A DNA stretch of 64,000 nucleotides from Nitrospira sp. CG24D (lineage in GTDB: Bacteria; Nitrospirota; Nitrospiria; Nitrospirales; Nitrospiraceae), in contig NEWQ02000012.1 in the NCBI GenBank assembly GCA_002869855.2, positions 29,060 to 93,059 of the forward strand. Reading direction: 5' to 3'. How positions within the stretch are numbered: position 1 is the first letter of the stretch; each line of letters starts with the position of its first letter. Position numbers and translations under genes: made by a program. This document shows positions 1 through 7,690 of this stretch, in pieces. The notes beneath the pieces are model-generated. The model had not been told where the DNA came from. It ran no database searches and saw only the letters and a program-made list of their open reading frames with translations.

Positions 1-284
1 GACAGCAAGAGTTCCGTTACATTCCGCCGCAGCTGAACTAATCGCTCTGTCTGCGTGTGAACCACCATCCCCGCCTGAACAGGCGTTGTGCAGGATGCCG
101 GTGTGCCTTTCTGTCCGTCCACTTCACAGACACAGAGCCGGCACGACCCAAAGGGCGCGAGATGTTCGGAGGTGCAGAGGCCGGGAATCGTCAGTCCCGC
201 CCGCTTGGCAGCCGTAAACACGGTATCGCCTGCATGCGCCGTCACCGGCAGACCATCGATCGTAATCAATAAGGAAGCGCTCAT
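1..284 (-). CDS. fdsA: Formate dehydrogenase alpha subunit, N-terminal part (cut by window edge)
   Basis: The reading frame starts with ATG at 284, overlaps the stop of the NuoF-like gene by 4 bases (ATGA), and stays open to base 1. The 94 visible residues form a plant-type 2Fe-2S ferredoxin domain: ITIDG near the start, then Cys ligands in the pattern C-x10-C-x2-C (GSCRLCVCEV) and a fourth Cys in ASCTTP. The end, RRNVTELLL, is typical of the join to the next Fe-S region in formate dehydrogenase alpha subunits and NuoG. A hydrogenase HoxU subunit is the main alternative, because the molybdopterin domain is outside the window. Gene order gamma-beta-alpha fits soluble NAD-dependent formate dehydrogenase. 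Confidence 0.65.
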   Translation of the reverse strand, partial: MSASLLITIDGLPVTAHAGDTVFTAAKRAGLTIPGLCTSEHLAPFGSCRLCVCEVDGQKGTPASCTTPVQAGMVVHTQTERLVQLRRNVTELLL

Positions 285-1774
285 GATCGCAACCGGCTGC
301 GAAATTCCACGGGAAAGTGTTCCAGCGCCGACAGCACCGGATAGGGAGCTCTTCCACCCAGCCCACAAAGGCTGGTGGCCTTCATCGTGTCACCCAGCTC
401 GGTCAACAACGACAAATCCGCCTCCGTCGCCTGCCCTCGCTGAATCGCGTCAAGAATCTCGCGCGCCCGCAGTGACCCGATCCGGCAGGGCACGCATTTG
501 CCGCAGGATTCATCCGCCACAAAAGCCATCAGATGCCGGGAAAGTTCCAGCATATCGGTCTGGTCGTCAAACACGACGATCCCGCCATGCCCAAGAATCG
601 CGTCCGCCTGGGCAAACGCGTCGAAACAGATCGGAATATCCAATTGCGCATCCGTAAACAGGCTGCCGAGCGGTCCTCCGACTTGCACGGCCTTCAGTCG
701 CGCGCCATCCGCCATCCCTTGCCCGAATTGATCGAGGACCTCGCGGAGCGTGAGTCCAAACGGAATCTCAATGAGCCCCGGCTGCTTCACCCGTCCGCCC
801 AATTGCAGCGCGATCGTGCCACAGGATCCCTCCGTTCCGAGCGAGGCATGCCAGGCTCCGCCCCGCGCGAGGATGTTGGGGATCGTGGCAAACGTGAGAA
901 CGTTACTGACAATCGTCGGCCGGCCGTAGAGCCCGGACTGCGCCGGATGCGGCGGCCGCGCACGCACGACGCCGCGCTTTCCTTCCAGCGATTCCAGCAG
1001 GGCTGTTTCTTCTCCGCACACATACGAGCCTGCTCCGGACACCACCTCAATGGTAAATGGCTGCCCGTCAGACTCCAGCCACCCGGCTTTACCCGCAGCC
1101 CGTATCGCCGCCCGCAAGCAAGCCGTAGCCGCCGGGTATTCCTGGCGACAGTAGATATAACCGGCCCCGGCACCGATCGCCATGGCACAGATCAGCATAC
1201 CTTCGATCAAACGGAACGGATCGCCCTCCATGATCATCCGGTCACAATAGGTGCCCGCATCACCCTCATCGGCATTGGCGACGACATATTTGCGATCGGC
1301 CTGGGCCGTGGCAGCTACATCCCACTTTTTCCAGACGGGAAAAGCAGCGCCGCCCCGTCCACGCAATCGAGACGTCTTGATCTCCTGGATAATGGCCGAA
1401 GGGCTCCCCTGTCGCGCATTACGGAGACCGGCAAGACCGCCCTGCGCCTGATAGGCCTCCAGCGACAAGGGCTCGGTCACGCCAAATGAAACGAATGTGT
1501 GTCTGGTCTGCTTGGAGAGAAATGGAATGGTGGAAATCGGAATACCGCCGTCGCCTGCCAGAATCTTAGGAAGGTCCTCGGCGGTCACATGACACCAGGC
1601 CAGACGACCCTCTGGACTGTCACGCTCCACCATCGGCTCAAGATAAAACGCGCCGCGGGAAGACGTTCGAACGAGTTCGACATCAGACCGTTGCCGCCAA
1701 GCCTCAGCGAGACGCTCCGCCCCGGCGGCACATGACGAGGTATCGTTGGAAAGATACAGCCTGACGCCGCTCAT
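281..1774 (-). CDS. fdsB: NuoF-like NADH-binding subunit (formate dehydrogenase beta)
   Basis: A 497-residue diaphorase subunit carrying FMN, NAD(H) and a 4Fe-4S cluster; it passes electrons between the catalytic subunit and NAD. Visible motifs are RGRGGAAFP and NADEGDAGTYCDR (NADH/FMN pocket), GSYVCGEETALLESLEG, and the cluster motif ESCGKCVPCRIG with a distant CGLGG. A short thioredoxin-like N-terminal domain of about 100 residues precedes the flavin domain. There is no C-terminal 2x4Fe-4S ferredoxin. I chose ATG 1774 rather than the longer frame (to 1876) because it overlaps the stop of the NuoE-like gene by 4 bases, and the extra N-terminus is only antisense-like sequence. It is translationally coupled to both neighbours. 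Confidence 0.9.
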   Translation of the reverse strand: MSGVRLYLSNDTSSCAAGAERLAEAWRQRSDVELVRTSSRGAFYLEPMVERDSPEGRLAWCHVTAEDLPKILAGDGGIPISTIPFLSKQTRHTFVSFGVTEPLSLEAYQAQGGLAGLRNARQGSPSAIIQEIKTSRLRGRGGAAFPVWKKWDVAATAQADRKYVVANADEGDAGTYCDRMIMEGDPFRLIEGMLICAMAIGAGAGYIYCRQEYPAATACLRAAIRAAGKAGWLESDGQPFTIEVVSGAGSYVCGEETALLESLEGKRGVVRARPPHPAQSGLYGRPTIVSNVLTFATIPNILARGGAWHASLGTEGSCGTIALQLGGRVKQPGLIEIPFGLTLREVLDQFGQGMADGARLKAVQVGGPLGSLFTDAQLDIPICFDAFAQADAILGHGGIVVFDDQTDMLELSRHLMAFVADESCGKCVPCRIGSLRAREILDAIQRGQATEADLSLLTELGDTMKATSLCGLGGRAPYPVLSALEHFPVEFRSRLRS

Positions 1775-2253
1775 CGATATCGATCCAAAAACCCGGCGAC
1801 ATCGCTCGGCCGGACACGCCCGTGCAACTCGCCGTCTATTCGTACGCTCGGCGACACGGCACAATTGCCAACACAAGCCACCGGCTCAAGCGTAAAACGG
1901 CTATCGGACGTCGTCTGGCCGAGTTCAATCCCCAGCTGCGATTGAATGGCCGCTACGACCCGATCGCAGCGATTCGCCAGGCAGGACTCGCCCAGGCACA
2001 CCTGAATGCGATGCCTTCCGGAAGGTTGCGTATTCAAAGAGGGATAGTAGGACAATACGCCGGCTACATCGGCCTCAGTAACTCCTTGCGACTGCGCGAT
2101 AGCCGGGATGAATCGTGGATCAATGTATCCGCACACATCGTGGATAGCATGGAGTACGCGAAGAATGTTCGGGGGCGCGCCCTCTGCGGGGCGTGCATGG
2201 GTCAGGAGCTCATCGAGTCCGTTCGGCAGGGGTGTCTTCACGGCGTACCTCAT
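1771..2253 (-). CDS. fdsG: NuoE-like 2Fe-2S subunit (formate dehydrogenase gamma)
   Basis: A 160-residue thioredoxin-fold 2Fe-2S protein of the NuoE/FdsG/HoxE family. It has an N-terminal helical part, then the ligand pairs CLGESC and CVGNC separated by about 40 residues, which is the expected C-x4-C and C-x3-C arrangement. Its role is electron transfer alongside the NuoF-like subunit. ATG 2253 is preferred over an upstream start at 2364 because the longer N-terminus lies entirely inside the preceding gene. Even so it overlaps that gene by 44 bases, which is unusual but compatible with coupling. A GTG at 2241 is another possible start. Confidence 0.85.
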   Translation of the reverse strand: MRYAVKTPLPNGLDELLTHARPAEGAPPNILRVLHAIHDVCGYIDPRFIPAIAQSQGVTEADVAGVLSYYPSLNTQPSGRHRIQVCLGESCLANRCDRVVAAIQSQLGIELGQTTSDSRFTLEPVACVGNCAVSPSVRIDGELHGRVRPSDVAGFLDRYR

Positions 2254-3610
2254 CGATCCCAACATGCCCGCGCAACACGTTATAGTCAAATGCAGGCCGG
2301 CCGATACGGGACCAGCCCGGATCGTCGCGTTCCATGTCATCCAGCAACCGGGCAACCTGCTCACGGCCAGCCGGTGTCATGGCGGCATGGCGCGGCGTTT
2401 TACCACCCAGCACCGGCGCCTCCCGATCGGTCCAATCCAAATAGGCGCTTTCCAGAAATGCCTGCAACAACGTCGCATCCTGCTCCGGAGTCACGACGGC
2501 TCGCACCGGCTGCTCGGCATCGAGTTCTTCCTCACTCAGCAGGTGTGGCGGAGGAACGATCGCTTCTCCCCTGAAATGGAGCGAAAAACCTAAGGCCGAC
2601 GCCAATTGGTGTTTCAGAGTATCCAGTTGTTCACGCGAGTCGGTTTCCACCACCAGTTGGGTAGGCGTCAAGGTCAGACGAGTGACGATCCTCGGTTTGT
2701 CTGTCTCAGCCGACCTTCGCTGAACCCACCGCGCGCGCGATCCATCTGATGCGTTAATAGTCGCCGAATCGGCCTCCAGACCATTCATCCCGGCCAAGGT
2801 CTCACGAAGAAACTTGAACTCCCGGTGTTCGTAGAGCGCACACGAGTACAAATACGGTTGCCCATCGGAATTGCAGTATTGAATTCCGGCCACGACCTTG
2901 AACAACGCCCTCAGGCGCATCTGGGAATAGACCCAGAGCAACTCATGTCCGAATCGCTTGGCGAACTCATGCCAATCCCCGAGCTCGAACGACCCGACAT
3001 TGACTTCCCGTTGGCGCCGTAACGCACAGACGGCGTCATACAAGGTCTTACCTTCCTCCGGAGAAAGCAGCAACGCGCTTCCAGCGAGCACGACCTCGTT
3101 TGTTTCAGGATCACCGGGCTGTTGCACGAACCGGGTCAACAACACCTGACCAGCCTGGAGTCCCCGGCTGAAGTCACCGCCTTGCACCTGATAGCGACGT
3201 CCGTTTCCCAAAGACCGACAAGCCCACTTCTCCGTGGCTTCGCTGCCGGGCAGGATTTCGACCAGATCCATATAGGAGTGTTTGAGCGGGTCCATCCAGG
3301 CCCGCTCCTCCTCAGGAATATGCTCGGTCACCACATCGCGCAACTGCTCGATCAGGGTGAGCTGCCCGTCCTGGGGATAGTAGTCCGCATAGATCGTAAG
3401 TGTCGCGAGGTCGGCTTCCTGAGCAAACGGCGGAAGGGGCGCATTCCCCGCGAACTCAAAATACGGGCGCAAGGCCTGGCGCAAGGCACGATCCCGCTCT
3501 GCCGCAAACATCGACCCAAGGGACAGCACCTCTAGTCGGGCCACCAGGCCATCCAGCCCCAGCGGCAACGGCGCCCACACACCCGCCGTCGATTCATTCG
3601 CGAGCTTCAT
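2210..3610 (-). CDS. Hypothetical protein with MbcA/ParS-like C-terminal segment
   Basis: A 466-residue soluble protein with no signal peptide or membrane segment. I do not recognise residues 1 to about 370. The stretch around 385-425 (LDWTDREAPVLGGKTPRHAA followed by GREQVARLLDDME) resembles the short Xre/MbcA/ParS-toxin-binding type domain that often ends SEC-C proteins. No zinc-binding cysteine motif accompanies it here. It starts with ATG 3610 after GGAAGAG, overlaps the DUF2934 gene by 17 bases and the NuoE-like gene by 44 bases, so it is part of the same minus-strand transcription unit. A role linked to the formate dehydrogenase is possible but unsupported. Confidence 0.75.
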   Translation of the reverse strand: MKLANESTAGVWAPLPLGLDGLVARLEVLSLGSMFAAERDRALRQALRPYFEFAGNAPLPPFAQEADLATLTIYADYYPQDGQLTLIEQLRDVVTEHIPEEERAWMDPLKHSYMDLVEILPGSEATEKWACRSLGNGRRYQVQGGDFSRGLQAGQVLLTRFVQQPGDPETNEVVLAGSALLLSPEEGKTLYDAVCALRRQREVNVGSFELGDWHEFAKRFGHELLWVYSQMRLRALFKVVAGIQYCNSDGQPYLYSCALYEHREFKFLRETLAGMNGLEADSATINASDGSRARWVQRRSAETDKPRIVTRLTLTPTQLVVETDSREQLDTLKHQLASALGFSLHFRGEAIVPPPHLLSEEELDAEQPVRAVVTPEQDATLLQAFLESAYLDWTDREAPVLGGKTPRHAAMTPAGREQVARLLDDMERDDPGWSRIGRPAFDYNVLRGHVGIDEVRREDTPAERTR

Positions 3611-3809
3611 GAATCTCTTCCATCACAATCGTTTCCGCATCGAGCCAGTCTTCGAGATCCCGCCCTTGCCGACACCCACGCTCATTCCACAGTTCGTACG
3701 CCTTCGCCGCGATACGATCCCTCATGCCATCGGGCAATTCGATCGGATTCGCACTGCGTGACGGTCGGCTGGCCGGCGCGTTCTTTCGCTTTCGGATCAC
3801 GGTCGCCAT
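3594..3809 (-). CDS. DUF2934 family small protein
   Basis: A 71-residue basic-then-acidic protein. The core IAAKAYELWNERGC followed by GRDLEDWLDAE is the DUF2934 signature, a short helical module of unknown function common in Nitrospirota and proteobacteria and often close to stress genes. ATG 3809 follows a G-rich stretch (GGGGG) a few bases upstream. The gene lies 27 bases after the tandem Usp stop and overlaps the next gene, which supports co-transcription with the Usp genes. Confidence 0.85.
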   Translation of the reverse strand: MATVIRKRKNAPASRPSRSANPIELPDGMRDRIAAKAYELWNERGCRQGRDLEDWLDAETIVMEEIHEARE

Positions 3810-3836
3810 AATACCCCCTGGTGAAAGAGTGGACTC

Positions 3837-4796
3837 TTATGTTGACATTCCGGGCAACACCCGGCGATGCCCCGGTCCAAATTTTGGGCTGCGTACGGTG
3901 AGCACCGGGCAACGAGACTGGCGCAGCACCGCCTCCGCCACACTCCCGCTCAGCGCATGAGACAACCCTCGACGCCCATGCGTCCCCATCACGATCAAAT
4001 CGGCGGGGATTGTCTTGGCACTGTCGAGAATCGACTCAAACGGGGTTCCCCCGCGTACGTGCGAATCGGCTTGAATCTTGGCCTCGGCCAGCGCCCGGGT
4101 CATGTCTCCCAAGCGGGCCGTCAACCGCTCCCGCATCTCCTCCCGCTTGCTAGCATGCAAGAGCGTGAAATCCAACCCGTAAGAGACAGGCTCCAGGACG
4201 TGCAGAAGCGTCACAGATGCGCTATGGCGCTGAGCCATGAGTGCGGCATATTCCACGGCTTCGAGCGAACAATCTGAAAAATCAACCGGGACCAGAATTC
4301 GATTGAGACGGATCCCCCCGCACGGCCCCGCCTCTCCCGCCGACAGCTCCTCACGATCCATACGCACGGTAAGCACCGGACAGGGCGCCGTGCGAATGAC
4401 TCGCTCCGCGGTACTCCCGAGCAGCACATGCTCCAGCCCGGACTTGCCTTTCGTCCCGACAACCACGAGGTCTGAATCCTCTGCTTTCACGGCCGCCAAG
4501 ACCTCTTCACAAGGAATTCCCGTGGCGATACGCGTATGCAACGCAATCCCGCGAGCCGATGCCCGCGACTTTAAATCCACTAACTGCTTCGCTCCTGCCT
4601 TCATGAGCTCACCGAGATAGACCTGGTTGACCGGATACTCGGGATTCATGCCGGGCGGGAACTCCAGCACCGTAAGCACGGTCAGCGTGGCCCGCCATGT
4701 CGCAGCCAGACAAAAGGCATACTCCTCGGCCCGCAGAGCCCATTTGGAGAAATCGGTTGCCAGAAGAATGCGTGGGCTATCGATCTCCTCGCTCAC
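3837..4796 (-). CDS. Universal stress protein, two Usp domains
   Basis: A 319-residue tandem UspA protein. Domain 1 (about 8-150) ends with the nucleotide-binding loop GTKGKSGLEHVLLGS, and domain 2 (about 163-305) with GTHGRRGLSHALSGS. Both keep the G-x2-G-x9-G-S pattern of ATP-binding Usp proteins, and each is followed by the CPVLTVR strand. The predicted role is cytoplasmic stress survival, with no enzyme activity implied. The GTG start at 4796 overlaps the stop of the cupredoxin gene by 4 bases and has GGAGG just upstream. The gene is part of the minus-strand run that continues into the formate dehydrogenase genes. Confidence 0.93.
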   Translation of the reverse strand: MSEEIDSPRILLATDFSKWALRAEEYAFCLAATWRATLTVLTVLEFPPGMNPEYPVNQVYLGELMKAGAKQLVDLKSRASARGIALHTRIATGIPCEEVLAAVKAEDSDLVVVGTKGKSGLEHVLLGSTAERVIRTAPCPVLTVRMDREELSAGEAGPCGGIRLNRILVPVDFSDCSLEAVEYAALMAQRHSASVTLLHVLEPVSYGLDFTLLHASKREEMRERLTARLGDMTRALAEAKIQADSHVRGGTPFESILDSAKTIPADLIVMGTHGRRGLSHALSGSVAEAVLRQSRCPVLTVRSPKFGPGHRRVLPGMST

Positions 4797-5221
4797 ACAG
4801 CCTCCACGTTCAAGAGAAGCAGCTCCCCGTTCATATTCGGATGGATTGAGCAGCGAAATTCGTGACGTCCAGGACGAGACATATTAAACCGCAATGCCGC
4901 ATCCCGCTTGGCATCGAGGAAGACTCCCCCAACCCCTCGTCCATAGACAATGACGCCCTCTTTCTCCACCTGTGTTGGAATCCCTTCAAACATCGTTGAA
5001 CCGAAATCGTGGCGCTCCGCGTCCTCGTTCTTGATTCTGATCACAGTCGCCACACCGAGCCGGAGCGTACTTTGCTTCGTCACAAATTTGAAATCCTTGA
5101 TCGTCACATCCACGACCTGTTCAGATTGCGACCAGAGCGGAAGATCCGCCCCACTCCATAACGCCCAGGTCATACCCAGCACGGTCGCCCATCCCCACAT
5201 CCGCCTACTCTGCGTCATCAT
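4793..5221 (-). CDS. Exported cupredoxin-like copper protein
   Basis: A 142-residue protein with an N-terminal hydrophobic export segment (about residues 8-26) and a single cupredoxin domain. Candidate type-1 copper ligands are the His of AERHDF, then Cys, His and Met in FRCSIHPNMNGEL, which gives a full H...C-x2-H-x2-M set with slightly unusual spacing. It is probably a periplasmic electron carrier or copper-binding protein. AAGGAGG precedes the ATGATG start. It sits 34 bases after one Usp gene and overlaps the next, an odd partner for stress proteins. It could deliver electrons to or from a periplasmic oxidase, but nothing here identifies the partner. Confidence 0.85.
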   Translation of the reverse strand: MMTQSRRMWGWATVLGMTWALWSGADLPLWSQSEQVVDVTIKDFKFVTKQSTLRLGVATVIRIKNEDAERHDFGSTMFEGIPTQVEKEGVIVYGRGVGGVFLDAKRDAALRFNMSRPGRHEFRCSIHPNMNGELLLLNVEAV

Positions 5222-5255
5222 CGTGTCTTGCCTCCTTGATTGCAGATTATTGTGA

Positions 5256-5735
5256 TCATCGAGCCTTCACCGGCAAGGGCACCGTCAGCACCGGACAACC
5301 CGCCGTCCGCACGACCTTTTCCGCCGTGCTGCCAAAGAATATCTTATCAACACTTCCCGACCGTCCTCCGTAACTGCCCATAACAACGAGATCAACCTTT
5401 TCGACCCGGGCGGTCTTCGCAATCTCCACAAACGGCGCACCCTCTAACACCACCCGATTCACCTCAATCCCCTTTGCCGCCTCGGAATCGAGCAATCGAC
5501 GGACATTCAACCGGGCAAAGTGCCGCAATCGGCGCTTTTGGGCCGTCGCATCAGAAGGTACCGCAAGCAACCCCATCCGATTAAAAGCGCTGAGCGCACT
5601 CGTGTCGATCACATGCGCCACCAAGATCTCGGCGCCGCACAGCCGTGCCAACCCGCAGGCCACCCGAAAGGCCTCTTCTGAGCAAGGCGAAAAATCCACC
5701 GGCACGAGAATGGAGGAAAATAGCCTGCCTCCCAT
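5256..5735 (-). CDS. Universal stress protein, single domain
   Basis: A single UspA domain of 159 residues. It contains ILVPVDFS at the N-terminus and a nucleotide-loop variant, GSYGGRSGSVDKIFFGS, with two more residues between the second glycine and GS than usual. It ends CPVLTVPL. ATG 5735 is preferred to ATG 5756 because GAGAGG lies 5 bases upstream. In addition, the sigma-54 promoter at 5773-5788 would place the transcript start at about 5762, leaving almost no leader for the 5756 start. It is the first gene of the long minus-strand run. Confidence 0.9.
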   Translation of the reverse strand: MGGRLFSSILVPVDFSPCSEEAFRVACGLARLCGAEILVAHVIDTSALSAFNRMGLLAVPSDATAQKRRLRHFARLNVRRLLDSEAAKGIEVNRVVLEGAPFVEIAKTARVEKVDLVVMGSYGGRSGSVDKIFFGSTAEKVVRTAGCPVLTVPLPVKAR

Positions 5736-5772
5736 GGCAACCTCTCGACTCAACATATCTCTCTTCCCTATC

Positions 5773-5788
5773 AGCAAGGCCAATGCCA
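5773..5788 (-). promoter_or_regulatory. Sigma-54 promoter of the Usp/cupredoxin/formate dehydrogenase run
   Basis: The minus strand reads TGGCATTGGCCTTGCT, with the required GG and GC exactly 10 bases apart and good -24 (TGGCAT) and -12 (CTTGCT) elements. The expected start of transcription is near 5762, about 27 bases before ATG 5735. It faces away from an almost identical site at 6061. Confidence 0.8.
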
Positions 5789-6060
5789 CTGCATCACAAT
5801 CACAATCTTGAGACTGACCTCACATAGAAACAATGGCTTGCTCGCCGCTGTTCATTACGACAGCTCCAGGCCTTCACCACTTCCTCTCGCATCGGGGAGG
5901 CCTGCTACAGTCACACGACACCTCCTGGGGCAGAAGGCGACAGACGCTGCTCCCAGTGAAGAAGGGTGGACAAGGACTCAAGGCATCATTCAGAGAGAAA
6001 CCCTTTCGTCCCTTGCGCTTTCCCATCACCATTTCTACCCTGCGATCTGAATTACCGGAA
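5789..6060. promoter_or_regulatory. Divergent control region between two sigma-54 promoters
   Basis: About 270 bases without a convincing gene lie between two outward-facing sigma-54 promoters, where an enhancer-binding activator would be expected to bind. One candidate operator is the inverted repeat GCTGT-N8-ACAGC at 5847-5864. The assignment of the repeat is inference only. Confidence 0.45.
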
Positions 6061-6076
6061 CGGCATTGGTCTTGCT
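6061..6076 (+). promoter_or_regulatory. Sigma-54 promoter of the small-peptide/Usp operon
   Basis: CGGCATTGGTCTTGCT has GG and GC 10 bases apart and differs from the divergent site at 5773-5788 at only two positions. The expected transcript start is near 6087, just before the ribosome-binding site of the 31-residue peptide gene at 6104. Confidence 0.78.
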
Positions 6077-6103
6077 GACTCCACCTAGTAAGAGGAGACG
6101 CCT

Positions 6104-6199
6104 ATGACGCGCACGCACTGGATTCTGGTAGGAGCAATTGTGCTGGGTGTGGTGGTCGGAGTGTATCTCCTCTTCTTCTGTCCAACAGATTGTCACTGA
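6104..6199 (+). CDS. 31-residue single-span membrane peptide
   Basis: This is a very short frame with a strong AGAGGAG ribosome-binding site 6 bases upstream of ATG. It sits directly behind a sigma-54 promoter and 18 bases before the tandem Usp gene. The product has a short polar start (MTRTHW), one hydrophobic span from about residue 7 to 25 (ILVGAIVLGVVVGVYLLFF) and the tail CPTDCH, with two Cys and a terminal His. Position, ribosome-binding site and composition argue that it is translated. Its function is unknown; a stress-induced small membrane protein is a reasonable guess, and a leader peptide is the alternative. Confidence 0.7.
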   Translation: MTRTHWILVGAIVLGVVVGVYLLFFCPTDCH

Positions 6200-6217
6200 G
6201 CAACAGAGAGGTCGCCG

Positions 6218-7081
6218 ATGAAATTACTGCTGGCCATCGATGGATCTGATCAATCGTATGAAGCGGTTCGTGCGCTGAAGTATCTGGCCCGCGCTGAAGA
6301 GTTGCATATCCTGCATATCCTGGATGTCCCGTCACCGGCCTATCCGATGATGGTGCCGGAAGTCGCGCAAGAACTCTACACGACCATCGAGCGCACGATG
6401 CGCGAAGATGGCGCCAGACTGCTGGATCGAATTGTGTCGCTCCTGCCGATGGACTGTGGCCCTGTGACCAAGCACATGGAGATCGGCTCACCGGCCGATC
6501 GGATCGTGGAGTATGCGGAGCAGCATCAGATCGAACTCATTCTTGTCGGAGCGCGCGGGCTTGGACCAATCAAGGAACGGTTGATCGGCAGCGTCTCCCA
6601 TCGGGTGCTCACCTTCTCCAAGAGCGCTGTCCTGATCCTGCCGAACTTTGTGAAATCCCTGAAGCAGGTGCTGTTGCCGCTGCAAGGGTCACAAGACGCC
6701 GAGCGAGCGCTCGTGTTTCTCCGACAGCAGCCATTCCGGGAAGCCATCACGATCACTGCACTCACGGTGCTCCCGCAGACCAGGCCTCCCTGGCCGGTCG
6801 ACGCCGTAGCGGAGCGGGAAATGGAAAGCCAGGCGCTCCGGAGCGCTGAAACCTTCATTAACTCCGTGGCTGCGGAACTGAAGCACATGGGCTACAACAC
6901 CCAGGCGAAATCAACACTAGGTGTTCCGGTCGAGGCCATTCTCCAAGAAGCCAAGGCCATCAGTGCGGATCTCCTGATGATGGGGTCCCGCGGTCGCCAC
7001 GGACTGAGCCGGATGGTGCTCGGCAGCGTCTCGCACGCCGTTCTCCATCATGCACAATGTCCGCTCTTGGTCTTCCACTAG
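6218..7081 (+). CDS. Universal stress protein, two Usp domains
   Basis: A 287-residue tandem Usp. Domain 1 starts at residue 1 (KLLLAIDGSDQS) and contains GARGLGPIKERLIGS. Domain 2 starts near residue 145 and contains GSRGRHGLSRMVLGS. Both fit the ATP-binding G-x2-G-x9-G-S loop. ATG 6218 follows AGAGAGG. It is the second gene of the sigma-54 operon that starts with the small membrane peptide and continues into the FmdB-type and cytochrome genes. Confidence 0.93.
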   Translation: MKLLLAIDGSDQSYEAVRALKYLARAEELHILHILDVPSPAYPMMVPEVAQELYTTIERTMREDGARLLDRIVSLLPMDCGPVTKHMEIGSPADRIVEYAEQHQIELILVGARGLGPIKERLIGSVSHRVLTFSKSAVLILPNFVKSLKQVLLPLQGSQDAERALVFLRQQPFREAITITALTVLPQTRPPWPVDAVAEREMESQALRSAETFINSVAAELKHMGYNTQAKSTLGVPVEAILQEAKAISADLLMMGSRGRHGLSRMVLGSVSHAVLHHAQCPLLVFH

Positions 7082-7097
7082 CAGAGCCGCTGCTGAT

Positions 7098-7262
7098 ATG
7101 CCAATGTATGATTATAAGTGCCTCGACTGCGGCAAGGAATCACTCATCGTGGTAACGCTGAAAGAACATGAACGCGGTGAAGTGCAATGTCCGTCCTGTG
7201 GCAGCAAAAAGCTCCAACAACTATTCACCTCATTTATTGCCCACACCACCAAAAAGAGTTGA
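7098..7262 (+). CDS. FmdB-type zinc ribbon protein
   Basis: A 54-residue protein starting MPMYDYKCLDCGKE, with a second pair CPSCG about 25 residues later. The Y-x-C-x2-C...C-x2-C layout is the FmdB/CxxC regulatory zinc ribbon. Its biochemical role is not established in most bacteria. I start at ATG 7098 rather than 7050 because the longer frame overlaps the Usp C-terminus with unrelated sequence. Its TGA overlaps the start of the cytochrome gene by one base. Confidence 0.85.
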   Translation: MPMYDYKCLDCGKESLIVVTLKEHERGEVQCPSCGSKKLQQLFTSFIAHTTKKS

Positions 7263-7630
7263 TGATGCAGAAGACTTATCGAATACTCGTATCCGCCGCC
7301 TGTGTCAGCCTCCTACTAGGCGCGCTGTCCGCCGCCGCGCAGGATCTTCCCGCCGACCTGCCCCGCGGCAAGGCGCTGTATCAGAACCACTGCGCAACCT
7401 GCCACGGCCAGACCGGCTGGGGAGACGGCCCCGCCGCGGCATCGCTCAGAGTCGCGCCAGCCAACTTTCATCTGTTTCGATCCTTTCTAAAATCCGATGA
7501 AGAGCTGCTGCGCACGATCGAACACGGGATCGTCTTCAGTCCTATGCATGCCTGGACCGGCAGCCTGACTGAGGGACAAATGATTGATGTCTTGGCTTAT
7601 GTGCGACTGCTCTCTCAGCAAGGCAAGTGA
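7262..7630 (+). CDS. Small exported c-type cytochrome
   Basis: A 122-residue protein with a Sec signal peptide (hydrophobic residues 8-24, cleavage probably after AAAQ). It carries one haem c motif, CATCH, in the context GKALYQNHCATCHGQTGWGDGP. A candidate distal Met ligand lies in FSPMHAW near residue 95. It is a class-I monohaem cytochrome of the cytochrome cbb3 subunit III type and should act as a periplasmic electron carrier. Start ATG 7262 (or 7265) overlaps the preceding stop, so it is translationally coupled to the zinc ribbon. Like the cupredoxin at 4793 it links a Usp operon with periplasmic redox. Confidence 0.9.
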   Translation: MMQKTYRILVSAACVSLLLGALSAAAQDLPADLPRGKALYQNHCATCHGQTGWGDGPAAASLRVAPANFHLFRSFLKSDEELLRTIEHGIVFSPMHAWTGSLTEGQMIDVLAYVRLLSQQGK

Positions 7631-7690
7631 CAAACCGCCGTACTTCCATCGACAATTGACCGTGAGAACGAACCACCAGAGGAGACCGAG

